Source: Pseudomonas guineae
GTDB lineage: Bacteria; Pseudomonadota; Gammaproteobacteria; Pseudomonadales; Pseudomonadaceae
DNA: 64,000 bases
Direction of reading: 5' to 3'
Assembly (NCBI RefSeq): GCF_900113745.1
Contig: NZ_FOQL01000001.1
Span: forward strand, 930,001 to 994,000
Shown here: positions 56,401-64,000 of the stretch, piece by piece
Position numbering within the stretch: position 1 is the stretch's first letter
How the letters are laid out: each line of letters begins with the position of its first letter
Notes under the pieces: model-generated
Databases searched by the model: none
Seen by the model: the letters and a program-made list of their open reading frames with translations, nothing else
Told to the model about the DNA's origin: nothing
Made by a program: the position numbers and the translations under genes

Positions 56401-57687
56401 CTGCCCAACCGCACCTTGTTCCAAGACCGTCTGCACAGCGCTCTACAACATGGCGAACGGCACCAGGAGTGGGTGGTGCTGATGTTCCTCGACCTCGACC
56501 GCTTCAAACCGATCAACGACTCCCTCGGCCACGCCGCCGGCGACCGCATGCTCAAGGAAGTGGCGATGCGCCTGTGCGCCTGCGTAGACAGCGACGACAC
56601 CGTGGCGCGCATGGGCGGCGATGAGTTCACCCTATTGCTGCAATCCGAGCCCCTTCGCGAAGGCGCGCTGACTCGGGCGATTCATGTCGGCGAGCAGATT
56701 CTCGCCAGCCTGGCGCAGCCGTTTATCCTCGAAGGCCGCGAATTCTTCGTCACCGCCAGTATCGGCATCGCCTTGAGCCCACAGGATGGCAACGAGCTGA
56801 GCCAACTGATGAAGAACGCTGACACGGCGATGTACCACGCCAAGGAGCGCGGCAAAAACAACTTCCAGTTCTACCAGGCCGACATGAACGCCAGTGCCTT
56901 GCAGCGCCTGGAGCTGGAAAGCGATCTGCGCCACGCTCTCGAACAAAACGAGTTCAAGCTGTATTACCAGCCGCAATTCTCCGGTGATGGCAAACGCCTG
57001 ACCGGGGCCGAAGCGCTGTTGCGCTGGCAGCACCCGCAGCGCGGTCTGGTCCCGCCCGACGCCTTTATTCCGGTGCTCGAAGAGCTGGGTTTAGTGGTCC
57101 AGGTCGGTGATTGGGTGCTGCGTGAGTCTTGCCGGCAGCTGGCTGAATGGCGTCAGGCAAACATTCGCGTACCGAAGATCTCGGTCAACCTCTCGGCTCG
57201 TCAGTTTGCCGAAGGTGACCTGCACCAGCGCATTGCCCTGATCCTCGAGCAGAGCGGCATCCCCGCCAACAGCCTGGAACTGGAGCTGACTGAAAGCATC
57301 CTGATGGAAGACGTGGCCAATGCCATGCAAACCCTCAGCAGCCTCAAGCAGCTTGGTGTGTTTATCGCCATCGATGATTTCGGTACTGGCTACAGCTCGC
57401 TGAACTACCTCAAACAGTTCCCCCTCGACGTGCTGAAGATCGACCGCAGCTTTGTCGATGGCTTGCCTCATGGCGAGCAAGACGGGCAGATTGCCCGCGC
57501 CATCATTGCCATGGCCCACAGCCTGAACCTCACAGTGATCGCTGAAGGTGTAGAAACCCTGGCTCAGCTGGACTTCTTGCGCAGCCATGACTGCGACGAA
57601 GTACAGGGCTTCCTGCTCGGGCGGCCGATGCCGGCGCACCAGTTCACCGCACTCTTTACTGGTACCGCGCTGTTTATGCTGGGCTGA
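53440..57687 (+). CDS. morA: MorA, membrane GGDEF-EAL cyclic-di-GMP enzyme
   Basis: 1415-residue dual-domain protein. Two transmembrane helices (near 29-44 and 275-296) border an extracytoplasmic sensor of about 230 residues. Around five PAS-like segments follow, up to about residue 955. The GGDEF domain has intact GGDEF at 1059-1063, and the EAL domain has AEALLRWQH with E1191, ELTESIL and DDFGTGYSS. Both activities look intact. MorA of P. aeruginosa/P. putida controls flagella and biofilm. The start is either TTG 53440 or ATG 53500; the former has AGGA nine bases upstream. Confidence 0.92.
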   Translation: MPTVTPPTSAHSPGAAPAKVMRGPTRGALVVLVLSMLVLLIWQLRQESQQLLENQRQLTLAYSSQLANHLGLSMDLKASAGHALLQGHKQAPGDADEREELLQSLRNVFPTLLSLAWLNEQGDILADSRATGADGLYIDELFQRGRSERFFYSFSANDNGRIYLLLRQNPVGAASSFWVLRMTNQALSSWLQERHLSPHQWLLEDRNVKRVIASNEVRRVNGFMIAPPVTAENLDQSLLEVPLKGSDWQLRALFNERKVRAQQLPQQASKLLLFILCATLTLLALSRLLHEQGTLRALNKASRRSLQQAASVLSAIEERVLVTDRYGQLQYLNPQAEAMFGLSNDEVRDWHLLQLLPRLDPLLLHETALHNDLGPDLVEIQHNGLVHLYDISRSDLSEDNRRTGFVWVLRDVTEEQQASQVLKETRRRYQDIFDGTGTALCVLDLSELHEYLKAQQLHDIPRLQRWLESDPQHHAELSQRMRLTETNQVALQLLGVNSSEQAWGHLFDSGPLLPNGFRLQLLKTLLSGSGQLEMERQIITPQGHERHLWLLLRLPSSSDDLRAVTLSISDITNRKRIETSLLERERFWSDVVSAVPDTIYVHDITARRVMYSNNHLGPQLGYSKAEMHQLGEHLWEKLLHPDDVELYQRMRNIQQVLGKGRLMQFELRWRHRDGSWHWFDIREQALAHDDNGRVSRLIGVAKDITEQITRSESLSTSEQRYRLLAESISDVIFSTNSHLKLNYVSPSVMPVLGYDSEWALANGFQSLATNPRQLSGFYALLERVRNALGAPQRMAELRSRFVPQLFVFDALRADGRKIPVELRLVPMWDDSGRFEGLLGVGRDISLQRRAEKDLRMAATVFEHSTAAILVTDPAGYIVQVNHAFSRVSGYSSKQILDQLPSMLTADTQQASHLGFVIKQLNQQGSWEGEVWLKRKNGEKFPAWVGITAVKDDEGDLVSYVCFFSDISERKASEQRIHRLAYYDALTQLPNRTLFQDRLHSALQHGERHQEWVVLMFLDLDRFKPINDSLGHAAGDRMLKEVAMRLCACVDSDDTVARMGGDEFTLLLQSEPLREGALTRAIHVGEQILASLAQPFILEGREFFVTASIGIALSPQDGNELSQLMKNADTAMYHAKERGKNNFQFYQADMNASALQRLELESDLRHALEQNEFKLYYQPQFSGDGKRLTGAEALLRWQHPQRGLVPPDAFIPVLEELGLVVQVGDWVLRESCRQLAEWRQANIRVPKISVNLSARQFAEGDLHQRIALILEQSGIPANSLELELTESILMEDVANAMQTLSSLKQLGVFIAIDDFGTGYSSLNYLKQFPLDVLKIDRSFVDGLPHGEQDGQIARAIIAMAHSLNLTVIAEGVETLAQLDFLRSHDCDEVQGFLLGRPMPAHQFTALFTGTALFMLG

Positions 57688-57813
57688 CAGCGCGGCTGCA
57701 TGAACCCCACTTGTCCGCCAGATGACCACGTTTCATATGCCTGTTCGCGCCGAATGGGGTAGAATTCGCCCCCTCTTTAAGACCGCCCAACTGATTTTTC
57801 TCAGGGGAATGCC

Positions 57814-59070
57814 ATGTTCAGCCGTGATTTGACTCTTGCCCGTTATGACGCCGAATTGTTTGCCGCGATGGAGCAAGAAGCCCAGCGCCAGGAACATCAC
57901 ATCGAGCTGATCGCCTCGGAAAACTACACCAGCCCAGCGGTGATGGAAGCTCAAGGCTCGGTACTGACCAACAAGTACGCCGAAGGCTATCCGGGCAAGC
58001 GTTACTACGGCGGTTGCGAATACGTCGACATCATCGAGCAGCTGGCCATCGACCGCGCCAAAGAGCTGTTTGGTGCCGACTACGCCAACGTCCAGCCGCA
58101 CTCTGGCAGCCAAGCTAACAGCGCGGTCTACTTGGCCCTGCTTAACGCTGGCGATACCGTACTCGGCATGAGCCTGGCCCACGGCGGCCACCTGACCCAC
58201 GGCGCCAGCGTCAGCTTCTCCGGCAAGGTGTACAACGCCGTGCAGTACGGTATCGATACCGTCACCGGCCTGATCGACTACGACGAAGTCGAGCGCCTGG
58301 CCGTTGAGCACCAGCCGAAGATGATCATCGCCGGCTTCAGCGCCTACTCGCAGATTCTCGACTTCCCGCGCTTCCGCGCCATCGCTGACAAAGTCGGTGC
58401 CTACCTGTTCGTCGACATGGCTCACGTAGCCGGCCTGGTTGCCGCAGGCGTGTACCCGAACCCGGTGCCGTTTGCTGACGTGGTCACCACCACCACCCAT
58501 AAAACTCTGCGCGGCCCGCGCGGCGGTCTGATTCTGGCCCGCGCCAACGAAGCGCTGGAGAAGAAATTCAACTCCGCCGTCTTCCCTGGTGGCCAGGGCG
58601 GGCCATTGGAGCACGTGATCGCCGGTAAAGCCGTGTGCTTCAAGGAAGCCCTGCAGCCTGAGTTCAAGACTTACCAGCAGCAAGTGATCAAAAACGCCCA
58701 GGCCATGGCCAGCGTGTTTATTGAGAAGGGCTACGACGTAATCTCCGGCGGCACTGAGAACCACCTGTTCCTGCTCTCGCTGATCAAGCAAGACATCACC
58801 GGTAAAGACGCCGACGCCGCCCTGGGCCGCGCTTTTATCACCGTGAACAAGAACAGCGTACCGAACGACCCACGTTCGCCGTTCGTCACCTCCGGCCTGC
58901 GTATCGGCACCCCAGCGGTGACCACGCGCGGCTTCAAGGAAGACCAGTGCCGCGCACTGGCCGGCTGGATCTGCGAGATCCTCGCCAACCTGGGCGATGA
59001 AGCCGTTGAAGCGCGCATCCGCGAGCAAGTCAAAGCGGTCTGCGCCACGTTCCCGGTTTACGGCAACTAA
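57814..59070 (+). CDS. glyA: Serine hydroxymethyltransferase
   Basis: PLP enzyme that converts serine to glycine and charges tetrahydrofolate with a one-carbon unit. The PLP lysine is in [16 protein letters not shown]. The substrate motifs [18 protein letters not shown] and [11 protein letters not shown] are intact and the length is normal (418). It follows morA, as I recall for the P. aeruginosa paralogue next to morA. Other glyA copies may exist outside the window. Confidence 0.97.
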   Translation: MFSRDLTLARYDAELFAAMEQEAQRQEHHIELIASENYTSPAVMEAQGSVLTNKYAEGYPGKRYYGGCEYVDIIEQLAIDRAKELFGADYANVQPHSGSQANSAVYLALLNAGDTVLGMSLAHGGHLTHGASVSFSGKVYNAVQYGIDTVTGLIDYDEVERLAVEHQPKMIIAGFSAYSQILDFPRFRAIADKVGAYLFVDMAHVAGLVAAGVYPNPVPFADVVTTTTHKTLRGPRGGLILARANEALEKKFNSAVFPGGQGGPLEHVIAGKAVCFKEALQPEFKTYQQQVIKNAQAMASVFIEKGYDVISGGTENHLFLLSLIKQDITGKDADAALGRAFITVNKNSVPNDPRSPFVTSGLRIGTPAVTTRGFKEDQCRALAGWICEILANLGDEAVEARIREQVKAVCATFPVYGN

Positions 59071-59089
59071 GGCTTAACGCCTGCAACTG

Positions 59090-59117
59090 AAAAGCCCGCC
59101 AATCGGCGGGCTTTTTT
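59090..59117 (+). terminator. glyA terminator
   Basis: Stem AAAAGCCCGCC / GGCGGGCTTTT with an AATC loop, then TT; about 20 bases after the stop. Confidence 0.92.
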
Positions 59118-59155
59118 GTACCAGAAAGACCAGCTCCTTCAGTACCTGTACCAAC

Positions 59156-59299
59156 TTACGGCGTACCCATCCCAGCCGCATGCATAAACAAGCGCAGTAC
59201 ATAAGACACGGCGCCCAAGGCCAGCACGCTGCCAACCCAGATCACCACCAGCCAGCCGAGGCGCTGCCACAGCGGCTTCTTCCCATCTATGTCGTTCAT
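59156..59299 (-). CDS. DUF2474 miniprotein (47 aa), likely CioAB accessory
   Basis: Begins MNDIDGKKPLWQRLGWLVVI and has one transmembrane helix (LVVIWVGSVLALGAVSYVL) with a short C-terminal tail MHAAGMGTP. It matches DUF2474 proteins found beside cyanide-insensitive bd oxidases, and size and topology resemble CydX-type subunits. The ATG at 59299 is chosen because GAGGCG lies about nine bases upstream; a longer frame reaches 59350. It comes 154 bases after cioB. Confidence 0.85.
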   Translation of the reverse strand: MNDIDGKKPLWQRLGWLVVIWVGSVLALGAVSYVLRLFMHAAGMGTP

Positions 59300-59353
59300 C
59301 TTGCGTCGCCTCATAACTGACTCGAGGTCTCGCGAGCTAGAGTCCTGCAAGGC

Positions 59354-59411
59354 AAAAACAGGCGAGGAAGCGGAGTGTACTTTTGTACATGAGCATTCCG
59401 AGCCTGTTTTT
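59354..59411. repeat. Imperfect palindromic intergenic repeat between cioB and the DUF2474 gene
   Basis: Ends are a perfect 10-base inverted repeat: AAAAACAGGC (59354-59363) and GCCTGTTTTT (59402-59411). Internally CGGAGTGTAC (59371-59380) pairs imperfectly with GTACATGAGCATTCCG (59385-59400) around a TTTT centre. I recall similar GGAAGCGGAGT...GAGCATTCC palindromes scattered in Pseudomonas genomes. It could also be a terminator for cioAB, which would separate the DUF2474 gene. Confidence 0.7.
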
Positions 59412-59452
59412 AACGCCGCAGGGCCGACGCGCAGCAGACCGATGACAGGACC

Positions 59453-60460
59453 TCAGTGATAGCCATCTTCTTCCGTGACCTTGCCGCGGAACACGTAATA
59501 GCTCCAAGCGGTGTACATCAGGATAAACGGGATGATGAACAGCGCCCCGACCAAGATAAAGCCCTGGCTCTGCGGCGGCGCGGCCGCCTCCCAGATGCTC
59601 ACCGACGGCGGGATTATGTTCGGCCACAGGCTGATGCCCAAACCGCTGTAACCAAGAAAAATCAGAGTTAAGGTCAGCAGAAAAGGCGCGTAGTTAGCGT
59701 TACGCGCGACCGCGCGTAACAACGCCCACGTGCAGAGCATGACCAGCAGCGGCACCGGCATAAACCAGAAAATATTCGGCAGGCTGAACCAGCGTTCGGC
59801 GATGTCGGCATGCGCCAGTGGTGTCCACAGGCTGACGATGCCGGTCACGCCCAGCAACACAAACACCAACGGCCGCGCCATGTTGTGCATCTGCTCCTGC
59901 AAGCGGCCCTCAGTCTTCATGATCAGCCAGGTGCAGCCAAGTAAGGCATAGGCCGCAATCAGCGCCAGGCCGCAGAACAGCGAGAACGGCGTGAGCCAAT
60001 CCAGCGCGCCACCGGCATAGGCCCGATCAACCACTTCGAAACCATCGATATACGCCCCAAGCGCGACCCCCTGAAAGAAGGTCGCAGTCAGCGAGCCGCC
60101 GATAAACGCCTTGTCCCAAAGATGCCGCTTGGCCGCCTTGGCCTTGAAGCGAAACTCGAACGCCACACCACGGAAGATAAGCCCCAGTAGCATAAAGATC
60201 AGCGGCAGATAGAGCGCGCTGAGCACCACCGCATAGGCCAACGGAAACGCGCCGAACAGCGCGGCACCGCCGAGCACTAGCCAGGTTTCGTTACCGTCCC
60301 AGACTGGCGCCACCGTGTTCATCATCACATCGCGCTCGCCTTCACTTTTAATGAAAGGGAAAAGGATACCGATGCCGAGGTCGAAGCCATCCATGACCAC
60401 ATACATCATCACCCCGAAGGCAATAATCACAGCCCATATCAGCGAGAGATCAATACCCAT
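59453..60460 (-). CDS. cioB: CioB, cyanide-insensitive cytochrome bd-type oxidase subunit II
   Basis: 335-residue membrane subunit with about nine hydrophobic segments. The CydB signature is present: VMYVVMDGFDLGIGILFPF, then NTVAPVWDGNETWLVLGG and AYIDGFEV. ATG 60460 is chosen because GGAGGAG lies six bases before it, within the end of cioA; an upstream TTG is unlikely. The two genes are two bases apart, so they form one operon. Confidence 0.95.
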   Translation of the reverse strand: MGIDLSLIWAVIIAFGVMMYVVMDGFDLGIGILFPFIKSEGERDVMMNTVAPVWDGNETWLVLGGAALFGAFPLAYAVVLSALYLPLIFMLLGLIFRGVAFEFRFKAKAAKRHLWDKAFIGGSLTATFFQGVALGAYIDGFEVVDRAYAGGALDWLTPFSLFCGLALIAAYALLGCTWLIMKTEGRLQEQMHNMARPLVFVLLGVTGIVSLWTPLAHADIAERWFSLPNIFWFMPVPLLVMLCTWALLRAVARNANYAPFLLTLTLIFLGYSGLGISLWPNIIPPSVSIWEAAAPPQSQGFILVGALFIIPFILMYTAWSYYVFRGKVTEEDGYH

Positions 60461-60462
60461 GT

Positions 60463-61902
60463 TCAACTCCTCCCTGCCGGCAGGTCAGTGTCGCCGTCGT
60501 CAAAATCTTCCTCGGCCGCCGAGAAAGGCCGCGACGGTGTGCGTTTCTGGCCAGGTCCGCCCACGGCGACTTCGCGACCTTCGTCGGTGATCGGCCCTTT
60601 GCGCACCAGACGCAGCATGTAGCCAATGCCCGCACCAAACAGAGCAAAGTACACCACTACGAACAGCCCTAAGGTCAGGCTCATTTGCGCAAAGCTGTGC
60701 CCGGATGAAGCATCGGCAGTGCGCATCAAGCCATAGACAACCCAAGGCTGACGGCCGATTTCAGTGGTGTACCAGCCTGCAAGAAGGGCAATGATGCCCG
60801 ATGGCCCCATCCACACCGCCAAGTGCAGAAACGGCCGTGCCTGGAACAGCTTGCCGCGCGCGCGTAGCCACAAAGCCCAGAGCCCGGTGAGAATCATCAG
60901 CATGCCGATGCCAACCATGACCCGGAATGTCCAGAACACCACGGTCGAGTTAGGCCGATCTTCCTTGGCAAACTCCTTGAGCGCCGGTACCTGCTTATCC
61001 AGACTGTGAGTCAGGATCAAGCTGCCCAGCGCGGGGATCTCAATCTTGAAGCGGGTTTCCTCGCGCTCCATATCTGGCCAGCCAAACAGAATCAGCGGCG
61101 TTGGCTCGTCACCCTGATTTTCCCAGTGGCCTTCGATTGCGGCGATTTTCGCCGGCTGATACTTGAGCGTGTTGAGCCCGTGAAAGTCGCCGATCACCGC
61201 CTGAATAGGCGCCACAATCAATGCCATCCACATGGCCATCGAGAGCATCTTGCGAATTGCCGGATTGTCGCGGCCGCGCAGCAAGTGCCAGGCCGCCGAG
61301 GCACCGACAAAGAACGCTGTGGAGAGGAACGCTGCCGTCGCCGTATGCGCTAGTCGGTAGGGGAACGAGGGGTTAAACACCACCGCGAACCAGTCCAGCG
61401 GGATTACCCTTCCGTCGATAATCTCGAAGCCCTGCGGGGTGTGCATCCAGCTGTTGGAGGCGAGAATCCAGAAGGTCGAAATCAGCGTGCCGACCGCCAC
61501 CATTACCGTGGAAAAGAAGTGCAACCCGGGGCCGACGCGGTTCCAGCCAAACAGCATGACGCCAAGGAAGCCCGCCTCAAGGAAGAATGCCGTGAGCACT
61601 TCATAGGTCAGCAGCGGCCCGGTGATCGCACCGGCAAAGTCAGAGAACGCACTCCAGTTGGTGCCGAACTGATAGGCCATGACAAGGCCAGAGACCACAC
61701 CCATGCCGAAGTTGACCGCAAATATCTTCGCCCAGAAGTGGTACAGGTCGCGGTATACCTCCTGCCCGGTTTTCAGCCACAGGCCTTCCAATACGGCTAG
61801 ATAACTGGCCAGGCCGATAGTGATGGCCGGAAAAATGATGTGGAAGGAGATAGTGAAACCGAACTGGATACGGGCGAGGTCGAGTGCCTCTAATCCGAAC
61901 AT
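60463..61902 (-). CDS. cioA: CioA, cyanide-insensitive cytochrome bd-type oxidase subunit I
   Basis: Quinol-oxidising, haem-carrying subunit of 479 residues, shorter than E. coli CydA (522), in line with the short Q-loop of CIO-type oxidases. An N-terminal haem ligand is H21 (QFGFTISFHIIFP), and further conserved stretches are LTYEVLTAFFLEAGFLGVML and VYGLMRTADASS. CIO gives respiration resistant to cyanide. An ANR-like site lies upstream. Confidence 0.95.
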   Translation of the reverse strand: MFGLEALDLARIQFGFTISFHIIFPAITIGLASYLAVLEGLWLKTGQEVYRDLYHFWAKIFAVNFGMGVVSGLVMAYQFGTNWSAFSDFAGAITGPLLTYEVLTAFFLEAGFLGVMLFGWNRVGPGLHFFSTVMVAVGTLISTFWILASNSWMHTPQGFEIIDGRVIPLDWFAVVFNPSFPYRLAHTATAAFLSTAFFVGASAAWHLLRGRDNPAIRKMLSMAMWMALIVAPIQAVIGDFHGLNTLKYQPAKIAAIEGHWENQGDEPTPLILFGWPDMEREETRFKIEIPALGSLILTHSLDKQVPALKEFAKEDRPNSTVVFWTFRVMVGIGMLMILTGLWALWLRARGKLFQARPFLHLAVWMGPSGIIALLAGWYTTEIGRQPWVVYGLMRTADASSGHSFAQMSLTLGLFVVVYFALFGAGIGYMLRLVRKGPITDEGREVAVGGPGQKRTPSRPFSAAEEDFDDGDTDLPAGRS

Positions 61903-62017
61903 GGTGCTTCCTCAGTCAGGTAAAACAGCCTGCTGCCCAGCGGATACACCGTGGGCAATCATCGGACAGAGCGCCCTACGCCGACAGTAGCTCGGCCACA
62001 TGACGAATCCGACGGCC

Positions 62018-62031
62018 TTGATCCAGGTCAA
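62018..62031 (-). promoter_or_regulatory. ANR/FNR-type binding site upstream of cioAB
   Basis: TTGATCCAGGTCAA differs from the FNR/ANR consensus TTGATNNNNATCAA at one position, and it sits inside a larger palindrome GGCCTTGA...TCAAGGCC (62014-62035). It lies 116 bases before the cioA start. ANR represses cioAB in P. aeruginosa when oxygen is low, so the site fits that regulation. Confidence 0.65.
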
Positions 62032-62130
62032 GGCCTTACTAAAGAGTATCCCCCGCGCATGCAAGCTCCGCTGTGGTTGATTGTCGCGTGGCAGCCTGCC
62101 ACAAGGATTGCAGTGCGTCGCATGCGGCGT

Positions 62131-62685
62131 TTAGCGCACCAACATGGCCTCGGCCACTTGCTGGCGCCGCGCCTTGCCGCACAGCTGCTCAACCAGCGTC
62201 AGGGCGAACTCCAGCGCAGTACTAGGGCCTTGGCTGGTGATGCAGTTGCCATCGACCACTACCGATTGATCGACAAACACGCAGCCGCTCAAGTGATCGC
62301 TGAAGGCCGGGTAGCAGGTCATGCGCCGTTGCTTGAGCACACCGTACTGCTGCAACGCCAAGGCAGGCGCGGCACAGATACCCGCAAACAACTTGCCAGC
62401 CTTGGCCTGCTCACGCACCCGTTCGGCCAGCGGCTCATGCTCGGCCAGATGCTGCGCACCCGGCATGCCGCCGGGCAGCACGATCAGGTCGAAGGGCTGG
62501 GCCAGCACATCAACCAACATAACGTCGGCGGTCAAGCGGGTACCACGAGCGCAGGTGATCATCCGTCGGCTTTCAATGCTCGCCACAATCACCTCGACCT
62601 CGGCACGCCGCAACACATCGATCAGGGTCACGCACTCAAGGTCTTCGACACCGTCAGCGACGCTAATCAGGGCTCGCGCAGTCAT
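62131..62685 (-). CDS. DJ-1/PfpI family protein (YajL-like)
   Basis: 184-residue DJ-1 family member. The nucleophile is C104 in AGICAAPAL, and E17 (ADGVEDLECV) aligns with the conserved acidic residue of DJ-1 (E18). The motif VLPGGMPGAQHL is present. Family members act as chaperones or on glyoxal-type damage; activity cannot be read from sequence. It lies divergent from the NCS2 gene. Confidence 0.9.
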   Translation of the reverse strand: MTARALISVADGVEDLECVTLIDVLRRAEVEVIVASIESRRMITCARGTRLTADVMLVDVLAQPFDLIVLPGGMPGAQHLAEHEPLAERVREQAKAGKLFAGICAAPALALQQYGVLKQRRMTCYPAFSDHLSGCVFVDQSVVVDGNCITSQGPSTALEFALTLVEQLCGKARRQQVAEAMLVR

Positions 62686-62734
62686 CCCGTTCTCCTTATT
62701 AATGCCGTGCGTAAACTGCCTGACCGGTCATAAA

Positions 62735-62763
62735 TTCACCGCACCCAGACGAGCTGATATGAT
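62735..62763 (+). promoter_or_regulatory. Candidate sigma-70 promoter of the NCS2 gene
   Basis: -35 TTCACC (62735-62740), 17-base spacer, -10 TATGAT (62758-62763), 108 bases before the ATG. No riboswitch was recognised in the leader between 62764 and 62871. Confidence 0.5.
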
Positions 62764-62871
62764 GCGCGCCTTTTTCCAGATCACCAGCAAAAACATGCAC
62801 AGACTCGTGGATGTGCTTTGCTTTCGGTTTGCATAAACACGGCGCACACAGCCGTAATTGGGGAGTTCCAC

Positions 62872-64000
62872 ATGCTGGAAAGACTGTTCCAACTTAAGGC
62901 CCACAACACCACGGTGCGCACCGAGATGCTGGCGGGGCTGACCACCTTCCTGACGATGGCCTACATCCTCTTCGTCAACCCCAACATCCTTGCCGAAACC
63001 GGCATGGATAAAGGCGCTGTGTTCGTTGCCACATGCCTGGCTGCGGCCATCGGCTCGGCCATCATGGGCCTGGTTGCCAACTATCCGATCGCGCTGGCGC
63101 CGGGCATGGGCCTCAATGCCTTTTTTACCTACACCGTGGTGCTGACCATGGGCCACACCTGGCAAGTGGCACTGGGCGCGGTCTTCCTTTCAGGGATGAT
63201 CTTCTTCCTGCTGTCGATCTTCAAAATTCGCGAGTGGATCATCAACAGCATTCCGATGGAGTTACGCGCTGGTATTGCCGCTGGTATTGGCTTGTTCCTG
63301 GCGATCATCGCGCTGAAAAATGCCGGCATCGTGGTGGATAACCCAGCGACTCTAGTCGGCTTGGGCGACCTCAGCCAAGGCGGCGCGCTACTGGCTTGTC
63401 TGGGCTTCTTCGTGATTGCCGCATTGGCTTACCGCCGCGTCACCGGTGCCGTGATGATCGGTATTTTGCTGGTCACCGGCCTGTCGATTTTGCTCGGCCT
63501 GTCGCAGCTCGACGCCGTGGTCTCGATGCCACCGTCTCTGATGCCGACGCTGCTGCAGCTGGACATCATGGGCGCGCTGGATATCGGCTTGCTCAGCGTG
63601 ATTTTCGCCTTCCTCTTCGTTGACCTGTTCGACACCTCTGGCACCCTGATCGGCGTCGCGCAGAAAGCCAAGCTGCTCGACAAAGACGGCAAAATGCCCA
63701 AGCTCGGGCGCGCACTGCTGGCCGACAGCACCGCGACCATGGCAGGCGCCGCACTGGGCACCTCGACCACTACCAGCTATATCGAATCAGCGGCGGGCAT
63801 CAGTGCCGGCGGACGCACCGGCCTGACGGCTTGCGTGGTTGCCGCGCTGTTTCTGCTGAGCCTGTTCTTCGCGCCGCTAGCAGGCGCCGTACCGGCCTTC
63901 GCCACCGCCCCCGCACTGATGTTTGTGGCGGTGCTGATGATGAGCAGCCTGGCGCAGATCGACTGGGATGACCTCACCGTTGCCGCCCCAGTGGTTATCG
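62872..64000 (+). CDS. NCS2/AzgA-type purine permease (5' part, runs off the window)
   Basis: At least 376 residues are visible with no stop, and the C-terminus lies beyond the edge. The family motifs are LAGLTTFLTMAYILFVNPNI near the start, NYPIALAPGMGLNAFFTY, LFDTSGTLIG and TSTTTSYIESAAGISAGGRT, fitting AzgA-like NCS2 transporters of hypoxanthine, adenine or guanine. GGGGAG lies nine bases before the ATG at 62872. The exact purine is not known. Confidence 0.92.
   Translation, partial: MLERLFQLKAHNTTVRTEMLAGLTTFLTMAYILFVNPNILAETGMDKGAVFVATCLAAAIGSAIMGLVANYPIALAPGMGLNAFFTYTVVLTMGHTWQVALGAVFLSGMIFFLLSIFKIREWIINSIPMELRAGIAAGIGLFLAIIALKNAGIVVDNPATLVGLGDLSQGGALLACLGFFVIAALAYRRVTGAVMIGILLVTGLSILLGLSQLDAVVSMPPSLMPTLLQLDIMGALDIGLLSVIFAFLFVDLFDTSGTLIGVAQKAKLLDKDGKMPKLGRALLADSTATMAGAALGTSTTTSYIESAAGISAGGRTGLTACVVAALFLLSLFFAPLAGAVPAFATAPALMFVAVLMMSSLAQIDWDDLTVAAPVVI

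Noticed and set aside
57733..59028. 431-codon frame antisense to glyA
   Set aside because: A shadow of a high-GC gene; GlyA itself is complete and conserved.
62764..62871. Purine riboswitch before the NCS2 permease
   Set aside because: I could not find the conserved three-way junction or loop sequences of known purine riboswitches in the leader.

Overview
The window is chromosomal DNA of a Pseudomonas species. The evidence is the gene content and order: pilC-pilD-coaE-yacG, ndh, a tRNA trio, clpB-pgeF-rluD, bamD, pilS-pilR, the minor-pilin operon, ispH-fkpB-lspA-ileS-ribF-murJ, rpsT, proB-obgE-rpmA-rplU-ispB, a Lon-like protease, ettA, morA and glyA. To my knowledge this matches the P. aeruginosa PA4527-PA4602 neighbourhood, although several genes of that species (a separate pilY2, for example) are missing. 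GC is high almost everywhere and drops clearly inside pilY1. It is a core-genome region. I see no prophage, insertion sequence, CRISPR array or integrated element. The accessory signals are short palindromic repeats and a mosaic pilus tip gene.

Layout. 1-2.3 kb: end of the type IV pilus assembly operon (pilC, pilD), then coaE and yacG. A cluster of palindromic repeats between pilD and coaE is bounded by a second, degenerate copy of the pilD 3' end. 2.3-6.2 kb: small conserved genes, an ECF-type permease, DUF1780, MOSC, DUF3094 and ndh. 6.3-6.6 kb: tRNA-Lys, tRNA-Pro and tRNA-Asn with a strong promoter. 6.8-9.5 kb: DUF1631 plus PilZ. 9.5-14 kb: clpB, pgeF and rluD on the minus strand, with a heat-shock-type promoter before clpB. 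14.1-18.5 kb: bamD, then pilS-pilR. 18.6-27.2 kb: thiO, then fimT-fimU-pilV-pilW-pilX-pilY1-pilE. 27.3-34.8 kb: isoprenoid, lipoprotein maturation, tRNA charging, flavin and lipid II genes on the minus strand. 35-40.3 kb: ribosomal proteins, proB-creA, obgE and ispB.

40.3-49.4 kb holds more variable genes: a small gene behind a Fur-box-like site, an FKBP isomerase, and an overlapping set made of DUF6482, an exonuclease-like/GIY-YIG protein, an iron-sulfur photolyase-type protein and DUF2256. A UPF0114 membrane protein, a Lon-family protease with an unusual P-loop and a DUF3015 protein follow. 49.5-59.1 kb: a DUF4105 protein, ettA, the large GGDEF/EAL protein MorA and glyA. 59.1-64 kb: cyanide-insensitive oxidase genes cioAB with a DUF2474 miniprotein and an ANR-type site, a DJ-1 family protein, and the start of a purine-type NCS2 permease.

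Shared themes: type IV pilus assembly and its two-component control (pilCD, pilSR, minor pilins, pilY1), cyclic-di-GMP signalling (PilZ, MorA, possibly DUF1631), and core envelope and translation functions. The most unusual finding is the operon-like DNA-repair candidate near 41.5-44.9 kb. Its exonuclease-like domain lacks two catalytic acids while the GIY-YIG nuclease domain looks intact.
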